A stretch of DNA of 64,000 bases from Halomonas sp. LR3S48 (GCF_025725665.1 NZ_CP107009.1:1488001-1552000), one strand, 5' to 3'; counted from the stretch's first letter, positions 44,727-57,207 are shown. The notes: a model not told the origin generated them from the sequence alone. A program made the numbers and translations.

Positions 44727-44749
44727 TTATCCACAGATTGTGTGGAAAA
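44727..44749. promoter_or_regulatory. Pair of DnaA-box-like sequences
   Basis: TTATCCACA (44727-44735) is a perfect DnaA box and TGTGGAAAA (44741-44749) is an inverted one with one mismatch. They lie in an AT-richer gene-free stretch (44532-44836). No dnaA or other origin genes are near, so this is not taken as an origin. Confidence 0.4.
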
Positions 44750-44836
44750 CGTCAGAGCCAGCCGAATGGCGCGATTCGCTCCGTGTAATGCGGTCGCTGT
44801 CAAGCGGGACTTACACTCTTTCTAGTACTTTTCGCT

Positions 44837-44866
44837 GAGGGGCGTCGCGGGTAAGCGACGCCCCTC
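44837..44866. other. Long hairpin downstream of the 3-hydroxyisobutyrate-dehydrogenase-like gene
   Basis: A 12-bp perfect stem, GAGGGGCGTCGC with GCGACGCCCCTC, around a six-base loop. No T run follows on either strand, so it may protect an mRNA end or work with another termination signal. Confidence 0.5.
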
Positions 44867-44905
44867 GTGTCTCCCAAGGAGACGGAGGGAAGGCGGGAAA
44901 GTCGC

Positions 44906-45796
44906 TCAGTCGTGCCCGGTGGTACGAAGGCGGCGCAGGAGGGAGGAGGTGTCCCAGCGTCCCCCGCCCATGGCCTGAACATCGCCGTAGAACTGGTCGA
45001 CCAGCGCGGTGACGGGCAGGCGAGCCTGGAGGCGACGTGCCTGCTCGAGACAAATCCCCAGATCCTTGCGCATCCAGTTGACCGCGAAGCCATGTTCGTA
45101 TTGGTCGGCGATCATGGTCTGGTGACGATTCTCCATCTGCCAGGAGCCGGCGGCGCCCTTGGAAATCACATCGATCACGCGTTGCTGATCGAGCCCTGCC
45201 TGTTCGGCGAAGTGCAGTCCCTCGGCCAGGCCCTGCACCAGGCCGGCGATGCAGATCTGGTTGACCATCTTGGTCAGTTGGCCGCTTCCGGCCGGGCCCA
45301 TCAGGCTGACGGCTCGTGCATAGCGGACGAGCACGGGCTCGGCGCGAGCAAAGTCGGTCTGCTCGCCGCCGCACATGATCGTCAGGGCGCCGTTCTCGGC
45401 GCCTTGCTGGCCGCCGGAAACCGGGGCGTCGATGAAGCCGATGCCTTTCTCACGGCAAGCAGCGTCGAGCTGCTCGGCAAGATCGGCCGAGGCGGTGGTA
45501 TGGTCGACCAGCAGGCTGCCAGCCTCCATACCGGACAGTGCCCCTTGCTCGCCAACGGTGACCTGCCTGACGTCATCGTCATTGCCCACGCAGACCAGTA
45601 CCAGATCGGCCCCGCGGGCGGCCTCCGCCGGCGTGGTGTGGTGGCTGCCGCCGTACTCTTCGGCCCACGCTTCGGCCTTGGCCGCGGTGCGGTTGTAGGT
45701 GCGCACGGAGAGCCCGGCGCGGGCCAGGTGGCCGGCCATGGGGTAGCCCATCACCCCAAGGCCGATGAAGGCGACGGTCGAGATCTGCTGTTGCAT
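44906..45796 (-). CDS. NAD(P)-dependent oxidoreductase, 3-hydroxyisobutyrate dehydrogenase family
   Basis: A 296-residue beta-hydroxyacid dehydrogenase. The cofactor motif is FIGLGVMGYPMAGHLARAG (about 10-28), DAPVSGGQQGAENGALTIM is the substrate-binding signature (about 122-140), and the catalytic Lys is in GSGQLTKMVNQICIAG (about 168-183). Members act on 3-hydroxyisobutyrate, tartronate semialdehyde (GarR) or succinic semialdehyde; the sequence does not decide. The frame is open to 46585 inside gltA, but the ATG at 45796 has GAGAGAGGG before it and gives the family N-terminus. It is downstream of gltA, with a hairpin between. Confidence 0.9.
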   Translation of the reverse strand: MQQQISTVAFIGLGVMGYPMAGHLARAGLSVRTYNRTAAKAEAWAEEYGGSHHTTPAEAARGADLVLVCVGNDDDVRQVTVGEQGALSGMEAGSLLVDHTTASADLAEQLDAACREKGIGFIDAPVSGGQQGAENGALTIMCGGEQTDFARAEPVLVRYARAVSLMGPAGSGQLTKMVNQICIAGLVQGLAEGLHFAEQAGLDQQRVIDVISKGAAGSWQMENRHQTMIADQYEHGFAVNWMRKDLGICLEQARRLQARLPVTALVDQFYGDVQAMGGGRWDTSSLLRRLRTTGHD

Positions 45797-45862
45797 TGTG
45801 TTTCCCTCTCTCTTCTTGGTGATAGCTGGCAAACGAGCTCGTGAGCGGTGGTCCAGGATGCA

Positions 45863-45886
45863 GAAAGCCGCCCGAAGGCGGCTTTC
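45863..45886 (-). terminator. Terminator of gltA
   Basis: GAAAGCCGCC with GGCGGCTTTC, ten bp, four-base loop; on the minus strand the 3' arm ends in TTTC. The true T run is short. Confidence 0.65.
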
Positions 45887-45921
45887 CACTGCGTTTGCGG
45901 CCAGGGCCGCCTCCTGCCGGC

Positions 45922-47205
<1,284 letters not shown>

Positions 47206-47292
47206 ACTGGCCTCCTCTCGAAGTCGAATAGAACGTTAACTCATTCTTTCGCAAACCCTGTTGAACCGCTGGCCCGCGAAAAAGGTTCGCCC

Positions 47293-47320
47293 ACTATAGA
47301 AGCGTTCCCGGGATTGTCAA
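47293..47320 (-). promoter_or_regulatory. gltA promoter
   Basis: On the minus strand: a perfect -35 TTGACA (47320-47315), 16-base gap, and -10 TATAGT (47298-47293), 88 bases before the gltA start. Confidence 0.8.
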
Positions 47321-47505
47321 TTGGGCCAAAGAGGCCGTATCGTTGTACATTCACCATATAGTTGTATGAAAACTGAATAGGAAATGGTGCTTTGCATCAC
47401 GGAAAGCCTGCCGTCAGCCGGCTTGCCGGTGATGACCCCCGTGCACAGGCCGCCGTGAACGGCGGCGGTGGGCTTGTACCATGGTCGAGTGAGGGGGTCG
47501 TGCAT

Positions 47506-47534
47506 TTGTCACTGGGGGTGCATGTCCCTATAAT
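47506..47534 (+). promoter_or_regulatory. sdhCDAB promoter
   Basis: TTGTCA (47506-47511), 17-base gap, perfect TATAAT (47529-47534). Confidence 0.8.
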
Positions 47535-47667
47535 CCACACCGCGCGACTGGCAGGTACTCGTTGTCATGCCCGTCCCGGCAGCGGCGAGCCCCCTACCTA
47601 AAACCACCGCCCGCTCGAGCCTGGTCCCATCAGCTGTAGAGCGAGCCAAGAGAGTGTGTATAGAGCC

Positions 47668-48045
47668 GTGAATAGCAAACGACCCGTCAACCTAGATCTC
47701 ACCACGATACATTTCCCGCTTCCCGCCTTGACGTCGATCGCCCACCGCATCACCGGCGTAATCCTGTTCGTTGGTCTTATCTTCGCCTTCTGGGCCCTCG
47801 ACAAGTCGCTGTCTTCCCCTGCGGGGTTTGCGGCCGTCAAGGATGCCCTGGCCAATAACATCCTGGCGAAGCTGATCGCCTGGGGACTATTGTCGGCACT
47901 GGCATTCCACTTCGTGGCCGGCATCAAGCACTTGCTGATGGATGCCGGTTACGGCGTCACCCTGGAAGGGGGCGTCAAGAAGGCACAGGCCACCGTGGTC
48001 CTCAGTGCCGTCCTGATCATTCTGGCGGGAGTCTGGGTATGGTAA
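47668..48045 (+). CDS. sdhC: Succinate dehydrogenase cytochrome b556 subunit
   Basis: Membrane anchor subunit of complex II, binding haem b and ubiquinone with SdhD. The 125-residue product starts at a GTG (VNSKRPVNLDLTT, the typical SdhC start) and has three membrane helices. SIAHRITGV is the conserved quinone-site segment and HFVAGIKHLLMD holds the haem-ligand His region. The frame is open to another GTG at 47656, but the start at 47668 matches the family. It overlaps sdhD by seven bases. Confidence 0.95.
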   Translation: MNSKRPVNLDLTTIHFPLPALTSIAHRITGVILFVGLIFAFWALDKSLSSPAGFAAVKDALANNILAKLIAWGLLSALAFHFVAGIKHLLMDAGYGVTLEGGVKKAQATVVLSAVLIILAGVWVW

Positions 48046-48386
48046 CCAACATCACCAATCTGGGTCGCAGCGGCCTTTCCGACTGGCTGATCCAGCGTGT
48101 CTCGGCTGTCATCCTGGCACTCTATACGGTTTTCATCGTCGCGTACCTGCTGTTCAACCCCGGGCTCGACTACGCCACCTGGAGCAACCTCTTTGCCCAG
48201 ACCTGGATGCGGATCTTCTCCCTGCTGGCTTTCATCTCTCTTGCCGCGCACGCCTGGGTCGGTCTGTGGACCGTGACTACCGACTACCTCAAGGCGACCA
48301 GCCTGCGCATCGGCGCCCAGATCGTCATCATCCTGGCCATTTTCGTGTTCCTGGTCTGGGGCATTCAAGTTCTGTGGGGAGCCTGA
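48039..48386 (+). CDS. sdhD: Succinate dehydrogenase hydrophobic membrane anchor
   Basis: A 115-residue protein with three membrane helices. GLSDWLIQRVSAVILALYTVF is split over residues 12-32, with Arg of the conserved quinone-site segment, and HAWVGLWTVTTDYL contains the conserved His and Asp-Tyr pair. It overlaps sdhC and is followed three bases later by sdhA. Confidence 0.95.
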   Translation: MVTNITNLGRSGLSDWLIQRVSAVILALYTVFIVAYLLFNPGLDYATWSNLFAQTWMRIFSLLAFISLAAHAWVGLWTVTTDYLKATSLRIGAQIVIILAIFVFLVWGIQVLWGA

Positions 48387-48389
48387 TTC

Positions 48390-50162
48390 ATGTCTAACAT
48401 GCGTACCTTGACCTACGACGCCATCATCATCGGCGGTGGCGGTTCCGGCCTGCGGGCCGCGCTCGAGCTGGCCAAGTCCGGCAAGAAGACCGCCGTGCTG
48501 TCCAAGGTCTTCCCGACTCGTTCGCACACCGTTTCCGCCCAGGGCGGCATCACCTGTGCCATCGCGTCCGCCGATCCCAACGATGACTGGCGCTGGCACA
48601 TGTACGACACCGTCAAGGGTGGCGACTACATCACCGACCAGGATGCCGCCGAGTACATGTGCTCCGAGGGCCCCAAGGCGGTCTTCGAGCTCGAGCACAT
48701 GGGCCTGCCGTTCTCACGCTTCGACAACGGCCGCATCTACCAGCGTCCGTTCGGCGGCCAGTCGAAGAACTTCGGCGAAGGCGGCCAGGCGGCGCGCACC
48801 TGCGCCGCGGCCGACCGTACCGGCCACGCCCTGCTGCACACCCTTTACCAGAACAACCTGAAGAACAACACGACGTTCCTCAACGAGTGGTTCGCTGTCG
48901 ATCTGGTCAAGAACGCCAACGGTGACGTGGTGGGCTGCATCGCCATGTGCATCGAGACCGGCGAGGTCGTGCACGTCCAGTCCAAGGCCACCGTCATGGC
49001 CACCGGCGGCGCCGGGCGTATCTACGCCTCCACTACCAACGCCCTGATCAATACCGGCGATGGCATCGGCATGGCGCTGCGCGCCGGCTTCCCCATGCAG
49101 GACATGGAGATGTGGCAGTTCCACCCCACCGGCATCTACGGTGCCGGGGTGCTGGTCACCGAAGGTTGTCGCGGCGAGGGTGGCTACCTGGTCAACAAGG
49201 ACGGCGAGCGCTTCATGGAGCGTTATGCGCCCAATGCCAAGGACCTCGCCGGCCGTGACGTGGTGGCGCGCTCCATGGTCATGGAGATCCTCGAGGGCCG
49301 CGGCTGCGGCGAGAAGGGCGACCACGTCTTCCTCAAGCTCGATCATCTGGGTGAAGAGGTGCTCAACAAGCGCCTGCCGGGCATCAGCGAGTTGTCGAAG
49401 ATCTTCGCTCACGTCGATCCGACCAATGCGCCGATTCCCGTGGTGCCGACCTGCCACTACATGATGGGCGGTATTCCGACCAACGTGCACGGTCAGGCGA
49501 TCATGCAGGATGCCGACGGCAACGATCACATCGTCAACGGTCTGTTCGCCTGCGGTGAGGCGGCCTGCGTTTCGGTGCACGGCGCCAACCGCCTGGGCGG
49601 CAACTCGCTGCTCGACCTGGTGGTGTTCGGCCGTGCGGCCGGTATGTTCATCGAGGGCGCGCTCAACGAGGGTATCGACTACCTTGGTGCCACCGATTCG
49701 GATATCGACGCGGCCATGAAGCGCATCACGCGCTGGAACGAGTCCTCCGGTGGCGAGTCCGTGGCCGACCTCAAGACCGAGCTGCAGAGCATCATGCAGA
49801 ACGCCTTCGGTGTGTTCCGTCAGGAGGATCACATGCAGGAGGGCGTCAAGAAGCTGGCCGACCTGCGTGGCCGCATCGCCGAGGCGCATCTGGTCGACAA
49901 GTCAGGCGCCTTCAATACTGCCCGCGTCGAGGCTCTCGAACTCGACAACCTGATGGAAGTGGCCGAAGCCACCGCCATCGCGGCGCTGGAGCGCAAGGAG
50001 AGTCGTGGCGCGCATTCACGCTACGACTACCCGGATCGCGACGACACCAACTGGCTGAAGCACTCCATGTACTTCCCGGCCGAGAAGCGGGTCGGCAAGC
50101 GCGACGTCAACTTCAAGCCGAAGACCGTCGACACCTTCGAGCCGAAAATCCGTACTTATTAA
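48390..50162 (+). CDS. sdhA: Succinate dehydrogenase flavoprotein subunit
   Basis: Catalytic subunit of complex II (590 residues), oxidising succinate to fumarate. The FAD-binding motif is [17 protein letters not shown] (about 12-28); the covalent FAD His is in [12 protein letters not shown] (about 43-54). [20 protein letters not shown] and [20 protein letters not shown] are typical SdhA signatures, with the active-site Arg and His residues within them. The C-terminus is FEPKIRTY. Confidence 0.97.
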   Translation: MSNMRTLTYDAIIIGGGGSGLRAALELAKSGKKTAVLSKVFPTRSHTVSAQGGITCAIASADPNDDWRWHMYDTVKGGDYITDQDAAEYMCSEGPKAVFELEHMGLPFSRFDNGRIYQRPFGGQSKNFGEGGQAARTCAAADRTGHALLHTLYQNNLKNNTTFLNEWFAVDLVKNANGDVVGCIAMCIETGEVVHVQSKATVMATGGAGRIYASTTNALINTGDGIGMALRAGFPMQDMEMWQFHPTGIYGAGVLVTEGCRGEGGYLVNKDGERFMERYAPNAKDLAGRDVVARSMVMEILEGRGCGEKGDHVFLKLDHLGEEVLNKRLPGISELSKIFAHVDPTNAPIPVVPTCHYMMGGIPTNVHGQAIMQDADGNDHIVNGLFACGEAACVSVHGANRLGGNSLLDLVVFGRAAGMFIEGALNEGIDYLGATDSDIDAAMKRITRWNESSGGESVADLKTELQSIMQNAFGVFRQEDHMQEGVKKLADLRGRIAEAHLVDKSGAFNTARVEALELDNLMEVAEATAIAALERKESRGAHSRYDYPDRDDTNWLKHSMYFPAEKRVGKRDVNFKPKTVDTFEPKIRTY

Positions 50163-50177
50163 AGGGGGAGTCACGAG

Positions 50178-50882
50178 ATGCTTCAGGTATCCATTTACCG
50201 CTACAACCCGGAAACCGACTCCGCACCCTACATGCAGGAGTATCAGCTCGACACCCAGGGCCGTGACCTGATGGTCCTGAACGTGCTGGAAATGCTCAAG
50301 GCCGAAGACACCACCCTGGCCTTCCGTCGCAGTTGCCGCGAAGGCGTGTGCGGCTCCGACGGCATGAACATGAACGGCAAGAACGGCCTGGCCTGCATCA
50401 CTTCGATATCCGATGTGGTCAAGGACAACAAGCTGGTGCTGCGCCCGCTGCCGGGCCTGCCGGTGGTGCGCGACCTGGTGGTCGACATGGGTCTGTTCTA
50501 CAAGCAGTACGAGCGCATTCAGCCGTACCTGCAGAACGACGAGCCGGCACCGGCCATCGAGCGCCTGCAGTCGCCGGAGGATCGCGACAAGCTCGACGGT
50601 CTCTACGAGTGCATCCTGTGCGCCTGCTGCTCGACCTCTTGCCCGTCGTTCTGGTGGAATCCGGACAAGTTCGTCGGCCCGGCCGGCCTGCTGCAGTCCT
50701 ACCGCTTCCTGGCGGACTCGCGGGATACCGCGACGCGAGAGCGCCTGGCCGAGCTTGAGGATCCGTTCAGCGTGTTCCGTTGCCGCGGCATCATGAATTG
50801 CGTCGCGGTATGCCCCAAAGGGCTCAACCCCACGCGGGCGATCGGCAAGATCCGCGACATGCTGCTTGCGAATGCCACTTAA
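50178..50882 (+). CDS. sdhB: Succinate dehydrogenase iron-sulfur subunit
   Basis: A 234-residue electron-transfer subunit. The [2Fe-2S] cysteines are in SCREGVCGSDGMNMNGKNGLAC, split around residue 55-75; the [4Fe-4S] and [3Fe-4S] ligands are in CILCACCSTSCPSFWWN (about 149-165) and CRGIMNCVAVCPKGLNP (about 206-222). GGGGAGTC before the ATG holds the ribosome site. It ends 252 bases before sucA, with strong hairpins in between. Confidence 0.97.
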   Translation: MLQVSIYRYNPETDSAPYMQEYQLDTQGRDLMVLNVLEMLKAEDTTLAFRRSCREGVCGSDGMNMNGKNGLACITSISDVVKDNKLVLRPLPGLPVVRDLVVDMGLFYKQYERIQPYLQNDEPAPAIERLQSPEDRDKLDGLYECILCACCSTSCPSFWWNPDKFVGPAGLLQSYRFLADSRDTATRERLAELEDPFSVFRCRGIMNCVAVCPKGLNPTRAIGKIRDMLLANAT

Positions 50883-50920
50883 AACGTGGCGCGTAGCTTG
50901 CTATCATACTGGCCGCAGTT

Positions 50921-51028
50921 CGACCGCGACGTCATGTCGCGGTCGGCTCGCAGAGACAGCAAGAGAGCCGGTACCCCTGGTACCGGCTCTCGACCATGGA
51001 TTGCAAGGATTCCGGCCTCGCGGCCGGA
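50921..51028 (+). other. Three strong hairpins in the sdhB-sucA spacer
   Basis: Three hairpins follow each other: CGACCGCGAC/GTCGCGGTCG with a five-base loop (50921-50945), GAGAGCCGGTACC/GGTACCGGCTCTC with a three-base loop (50963-50991, 13 perfect pairs) and TCCGGCC/GGCCGGA (51011-51028). None has a T run. They may separate sdh and suc mRNA segments, set their stability, or form a regulatory leader of sucA. No protein is encoded here. Confidence 0.6.
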
Positions 51029-51134
51029 GCCGCCGGGAAGAGAAGATGCCCCCACCGGCAGGGCACCAGCCAAGCCGTCGCGGCTGGCCCGCAACGGCGC
51101 CGACAACACCCCATCAGTGTAGGGTGACCGAGAG

Positions 51135-53963
51135 ATGCAACAAGGCATAATGGAGTTGATGTGGAACAGCTCCCACGTGAGCGGCAGCAACGTTCACTAT
51201 GTGGAAGCGCTCTACGAGCAATACCTCGCCGACCCAGGTTCCGTACCCGACGAATGGCGGACCTACTTCGATCAGCTGCCGAGTGTCGAAGGCAGTGCTA
51301 CCCATGATGTTCCCCTCAGTCCCGTGCGCGATCAGTTCCAGCAATTGGCACGTGCTCGCCGGGTCACCACGGCCGCCGCCGACAGTGGCGAGGGCAAGAA
51401 GCAGGTCAAGGTGTTGCAGTTGATCAACGCCTACCGCTTCCGGGGACACCAGAAGGCCGATATCGATCCGCTCAAGCTGCGCAGCCAGGCCCCGGTTCCC
51501 GACCTCGACCTCTCCTTCCACCAGCTTTCACCGGCCGATCTGGATACCGAATTCCAGACCGGCTCTTTCTTTCTGGGGATGGACAAGGCGCCGTTGCGCG
51601 AGATCGTCGAGGCCCTGGAGCAGACCTACTGCCGCTCGATCGGCTGCGAGATCATGCACATCGTCGATACCGAGGAGAAGCGCTGGCTGCAGCAGCGCTT
51701 CGAGTCGGTTCGCTCGGCACCCAAATACAGCGACGACGTGCGCAAGCATCTGCTGGAGCGTCTGACCGCCGCGGAAGGCCTGGAAAGCTACCTGGCCTCC
51801 AAGTACCCCGGCACCAAGCGCTTCGGCCTCGAGGGCGGCGAGTCGTTCATCCCCATGATGGACGAGCTGATCCAGCGTGGTGGTGGCTACGGCATCAAGG
51901 AGATGGTCATCGGTATGGCCCACCGCGGCCGTCTCAACCTGCTGGTCAACATCCTCGGCAAGAACCCCTCCGAGCTGATCGATGAATTCGACGGCAAGAA
52001 GCTGATCGAGCGCGGCTCCGGTGACGTGAAGTACCACCAGGGCTTCAGTTCCAACGTCATGACACCGGGCGGTGAGGTTCACCTGGCCTTGGCCTTCAAC
52101 CCCTCCCACCTGGAGATCGTCTCCCCGGTGGTCGAGGGCTCGGTGCGGGCCCGCCAGGATCGTCGCGACGATCTCGAAGGCACCAGGGTCCTGCCGATCA
52201 ACGTGCACGGCGATGCCGCCTTCGCCGGGCAGGGCGTGGTCATGGAGACGTTCCAGATGTCCCAGACCCGCGCCTACAAGACCGGCGGCACGGTGCATAT
52301 CGTCATCAACAACCAGGTCGGCTTCACGACCTCGCATCCGCAGGACACGCGTTCCACCGAGTACTGCACGGATATCGCCAAGATGGTCCAGGCGCCCATC
52401 TTCCACGTCAATGGCGACGATCCAGATGCCGTGCTGCACGCCACCCAGGTGGCGCTCGACTACCGTCAGCAGTTCCGCAAGGACGTGGTCATCGATCTGG
52501 TCTGCTACCGTCGCCGCGGCCACAACGAGGCCGACGAGCCCTCCGGTACCCAGCCGCTGATGTACCGCAAGATCAAGGAGCATCCTTCCTCGCGGACCCT
52601 CTATGTCCAGCGCCTGGTCGAGCAGGGCGTGGTCACCGAGGACGAGGCCCAGGCGATGATCGAGACCTACCGCGAGGACCTGATGGCCGGCAACCACGTG
52701 GCCAACGCCCTGGTGCAGCAGCCCAATACCTCGCTGTTCGTCGATTGGAAGCCCTATCTCGGCCACGAGTGGAGCGGCTATGCCGATACCAGCGTCGAGA
52801 TGAAACGGCTGCAGCGACTGGCAGCGCGCATGTGTGAGATTCCCGACGGCGTCGAGGTGCAGCGCCAGGTGGCCAAGATCTACGAGGATCGGCGCAAGAT
52901 GCAGGCCGGCGGCCTGGGGTTGAACTGGGGCTTCGCCGAGACCCTGGCCTACGCCACGCTGCTCGACGAGGGCCATCCGGTGCGTATCACCGGCCAGGAC
53001 GTGGGTCGCGGTACCTTCTCCCACCGCCACGCGGTGGTGCACAACCAGAAGGACGGCTCCACCTACGTGCCGCTGCAGCACATGTCCGACGGCCAGCCGC
53101 GCTTCACCATCCACGACTCCTTCCTCTCGGAAGAGGCCGTGCTGGCGTTCGAGTACGGCTATTCCACCACGGCTCCCAACGATCTGGTGATCTGGGAGGC
53201 GCAGTTCGGCGACTTCTTCAATGGCGCCCAGGTGGTGGTCGATCAGTTCATCTCCTCGGGCGAGACCAAGTGGGGTCGCCTGTGTGGCCTGACCATGCTG
53301 CTGCCCCATGGCTATGAAGGTCAGGGGCCCGAGCACTCCTCCGCGCGCCTCGAGCGCTTCCTGCAGATGTGCGCCGAGCACAACATGCAGGTCTGCGTGC
53401 CGACCACGCCGGCGCAGATCTTCCACTTGCTGCGTCGCCAGGTCATTCGCCCGTTGAGGAAACCGCTGGTGGTGATGTCGCCCAAGAGCCTGCTGCGCCA
53501 CAAGGAAGCGACCTCCAGTCTCGAGGACCTGGCCAATGGCCATTTCCACATGGTGCTGCCGGACCAGGGCAACCTCGAGGCTCAGCGCGTCAAGCGCGTG
53601 GTCATGTGCGCCGGCAAGGTCTACTACGACCTGGCGGCCTGGCGCGCCGAGAACGAGCGTGACGATACGGCCATCGTGCGCATCGAGCAGCTCTACCCCT
53701 TCCCCAAGGAGGAGCTCTTCGAGGCGCTGAAGGACTACGCCAACCTCGAGACCGTGGTGTGGTGTCAGGAGGAGCCGCTCAACCAGGGCGCCTGGTATTC
53801 GAGTCAGCACCACCTGCGCGCCGTGGCCGAGATGCTCAAGAACGGATTGGGCGGCGATCTCAAGTTCGCCGGTCGCCCGGCATCGGCGGCACCCGCGGCG
53901 GGCTACATGTCCGTGCATACCGAACAGCAGCGCCAGCTGGTGGAAGACGCCTTCAATCTTTGA
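51135..53963 (+). CDS. sucA: 2-Oxoglutarate dehydrogenase E1 component
   Basis: Thiamine-diphosphate enzyme decarboxylating 2-oxoglutarate and passing succinyl to the lipoyl arm of SucB. The 942-residue product is full length. GMAHRGRLNLLVNILGKNPS and HLALAFNPSHLEIVSPVVEGSVRARQ, split as separate segments, belong to the cofactor site; VNGDDPDAVL is the ThDP Mg-binding motif; FSHRHAVVHNQ and GYSTTAPNDLVIWEAQFGDF are family features. The N-terminus MQQGIMELMWNSSHVSG includes the E2-binding segment. GACCGAGAG precedes the ATG. Confidence 0.97.
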   Translation: MQQGIMELMWNSSHVSGSNVHYVEALYEQYLADPGSVPDEWRTYFDQLPSVEGSATHDVPLSPVRDQFQQLARARRVTTAAADSGEGKKQVKVLQLINAYRFRGHQKADIDPLKLRSQAPVPDLDLSFHQLSPADLDTEFQTGSFFLGMDKAPLREIVEALEQTYCRSIGCEIMHIVDTEEKRWLQQRFESVRSAPKYSDDVRKHLLERLTAAEGLESYLASKYPGTKRFGLEGGESFIPMMDELIQRGGGYGIKEMVIGMAHRGRLNLLVNILGKNPSELIDEFDGKKLIERGSGDVKYHQGFSSNVMTPGGEVHLALAFNPSHLEIVSPVVEGSVRARQDRRDDLEGTRVLPINVHGDAAFAGQGVVMETFQMSQTRAYKTGGTVHIVINNQVGFTTSHPQDTRSTEYCTDIAKMVQAPIFHVNGDDPDAVLHATQVALDYRQQFRKDVVIDLVCYRRRGHNEADEPSGTQPLMYRKIKEHPSSRTLYVQRLVEQGVVTEDEAQAMIETYREDLMAGNHVANALVQQPNTSLFVDWKPYLGHEWSGYADTSVEMKRLQRLAARMCEIPDGVEVQRQVAKIYEDRRKMQAGGLGLNWGFAETLAYATLLDEGHPVRITGQDVGRGTFSHRHAVVHNQKDGSTYVPLQHMSDGQPRFTIHDSFLSEEAVLAFEYGYSTTAPNDLVIWEAQFGDFFNGAQVVVDQFISSGETKWGRLCGLTMLLPHGYEGQGPEHSSARLERFLQMCAEHNMQVCVPTTPAQIFHLLRRQVIRPLRKPLVVMSPKSLLRHKEATSSLEDLANGHFHMVLPDQGNLEAQRVKRVVMCAGKVYYDLAAWRAENERDDTAIVRIEQLYPFPKEELFEALKDYANLETVVWCQEEPLNQGAWYSSQHHLRAVAEMLKNGLGGDLKFAGRPASAAPAAGYMSVHTEQQRQLVEDAFNL

Positions 53964-54005
53964 GGCGACCCACCGGGACGAGAGAGAACATACAAGGGAA
54001 ACGAA

Positions 54006-55562
54006 ATGGCTACCGAGATCAAAGCGCCCACCTTTCCGGAATCCGTTGCCGAAGGCAGTGTGGCTGCCTGGCACAAGAAGGCGGGGGATAGCGTCGAGCG
54101 CGATGAGCTGATCGTCGAGATCGAAACGGACAAGGTGGTGCTCGAGGTGGTGGCGCCGGAAGCCGGCACCCTTTCCGAGGTGCTGGTGGAGGAGGGCGAC
54201 ACCGTGCAGTCCGAGCAGGTGCTGGGCAGGATCGGTGAAGGCGCAGCCAAGGGCGGCGAGAAGAAGAGCGAGAAGGCCGACGCCAAGGCCGAGCCGAAAG
54301 ACGAAGCCAAGGCGGAGCCCAAGAGCGCGCCGGCTGCTGGTGGCAAGTCGCATGAAGTGAAGGCACCGACCTTTCCCGAGTCGATCCAGGAAGGCACAGT
54401 GGCCACCTGGCACAAGAAGGTCGGCGAGGCGGTCAAGCGCGACGAGGTGTTGGCCGACATCGAGACCGACAAGGTGGTACTCGAGGTCGTGGCGCCAGCC
54501 GATGGCGCCATTGCCGAGATCAAGGCGGAAGAGGGCAGCCAGGTCGAATCAGAAGCGGTGCTGGCGATCTTCACCGAGGGGGCGGGCGGTGCCGATACGG
54601 CAGCCGACAAGACGCCGGCGGCTTCTGCCGATGACGGCGCCGGCGACGAGAAGGTCGGCGACAAGATCCTGGCTCCGGCGGCACGCAAGCTGGTCGCCGA
54701 GCATGACCTCGACGTCAGCAAGATCGACGGCACCGGCAAGGGTGGCCGTATCCTCAAGGAGGACGTGCAGCGCGCCGTACAGGCCGGCACGGCCAAGAAG
54801 AGCGCCGCTGCAGCCGCTGCGCCCAAGCAGGCCGCCGCTGCCGCGCCTGCCTTCGAGGGCGAGCGCCCCGAGAAGCGCGTGCCGATGAGCCGTCTGCGCC
54901 AGACCATCGCCAAGCGTCTGGTCCAGGCCCAGCAGACCGCTGCCATGCTCACCACTTACAACGAGGTGGACATGGGCGCGGTGATGGAGCTGCGCGCGCA
55001 GTACAAGGACACCTTCCTCAAGGCGCACGACGTCAAGCTCGGCTTCATGGGCTTCTTCGTCAAGGCGGCCTCCGAGGGGCTCAAGCGCTTCCCCGACGTC
55101 AATGCCTCCATCGACGGTACCGACATCGTCTACCACGGCTATCAGGACATCGGCGTGGCGGTCTCCACCGACCGCGGCCTGGTAGTACCGGTGCTGCGCG
55201 ATACCGATAGCATGAAGATCGCCGACGTCGAGAAGGGTATCGTCGATTTCGGCAAGCGCGCGCGTGACGGCAAGCTTGGCATCGACGAGATGCAGGGCGG
55301 CACCTTCACCATCACCAACGGCGGCATCTTCGGCTCGCTGATGTCGACGCCGATCCTCAATCCGCCGCAGACCGCCATCCTGGGCATGCACAAGATCCAG
55401 GAGCGTCCCATGGCCGTCAACGGCAAGGTCGAGATCCGTCCGATGATGTACCTGGCCCTGTCATACGACCACCGTATGATCGACGGCAAGGATGCGGTGC
55501 AGTTCCTGGTCACCCTCAAGGAGCTGCTCGAGGATCCGGCGCGCCTGCTGCTGGATATCTGA
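54006..55562 (+). CDS. sucB: 2-Oxoglutarate dehydrogenase E2 component with two lipoyl domains
   Basis: Dihydrolipoyl succinyltransferase of 518 residues. It has two lipoyl domains in tandem: residues 1-76 and about 116-194, each with the lipoylation motif [14 protein letters not shown] or [14 protein letters not shown], separated by an Ala/Lys/Glu linker. Then come a peripheral-subunit-binding domain ([33 protein letters not shown]) and the catalytic domain ending in [16 protein letters not shown] (catalytic His and Asp) and the C-terminal LLLDI. SucB normally has one lipoyl domain and about 400 residues, so the extra domain is a duplication. Confidence 0.96.
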   Translation: MATEIKAPTFPESVAEGSVAAWHKKAGDSVERDELIVEIETDKVVLEVVAPEAGTLSEVLVEEGDTVQSEQVLGRIGEGAAKGGEKKSEKADAKAEPKDEAKAEPKSAPAAGGKSHEVKAPTFPESIQEGTVATWHKKVGEAVKRDEVLADIETDKVVLEVVAPADGAIAEIKAEEGSQVESEAVLAIFTEGAGGADTAADKTPAASADDGAGDEKVGDKILAPAARKLVAEHDLDVSKIDGTGKGGRILKEDVQRAVQAGTAKKSAAAAAAPKQAAAAAPAFEGERPEKRVPMSRLRQTIAKRLVQAQQTAAMLTTYNEVDMGAVMELRAQYKDTFLKAHDVKLGFMGFFVKAASEGLKRFPDVNASIDGTDIVYHGYQDIGVAVSTDRGLVVPVLRDTDSMKIADVEKGIVDFGKRARDGKLGIDEMQGGTFTITNGGIFGSLMSTPILNPPQTAILGMHKIQERPMAVNGKVEIRPMMYLALSYDHRMIDGKDAVQFLVTLKELLEDPARLLLDI

Positions 55563-55585
55563 GGCGCCCGAATCAACGGACCTAA

Positions 55586-57052
<1,467 letters not shown>

Positions 57053-57077
57053 GCGAGTTCGCCAAGAGGGACAACAA

Positions 57078-57097
57078 GCGCCATCCGCGGATGGCGC
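57078..57097 (+). other. Hairpin in the lpd-sucC spacer
   Basis: GCGCCATCC and GGATGGCGC form a nine-bp stem with a two-base gap. No T run follows, so it may be an mRNA-processing or attenuating element rather than a full terminator. Confidence 0.45.
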
Positions 57098-57207
57098 GTC
57101 GTGCCCGGCCATGTACCGGGCGCGAACGGGGGTAACCCGATACTCACCGCCCTACGCGGGGTCTCGCGGTTGCCATTCGAGTCACATGCAACCAATGGCA
57201 TGAATCG

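Larger units (their letters stand above)
47206..47667. other. Divergent gltA-sdhC regulatory spacer
   Basis: Holds the gltA promoter (47293-47320, minus) and the sdhC promoter (47506-47534, plus). Between them lie GC-rich hairpins such as CCGCCG-TGAA-CGGCGG. No protein or RNA gene is seen. The sdh transcript would carry a leader of about 125 nt. Confidence 0.6.

Noticed and set aside
44727-44749. DnaA boxes considered as a replication origin
   Set aside because: Only two boxes, no unwinding element or dnaA/dnaN/gyrB genes nearby.
44220-44750. tRNA genes considered as an integration site of a genomic island
   Set aside because: No integrase, no repeated tRNA end and no foreign genes follow; neighbours are housekeeping.
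51528-54413. 961-codon open frame opposite sucA and sucB
   Set aside because: Antisense shadow with low-complexity composition; the sense genes are full-length TCA-cycle enzymes.
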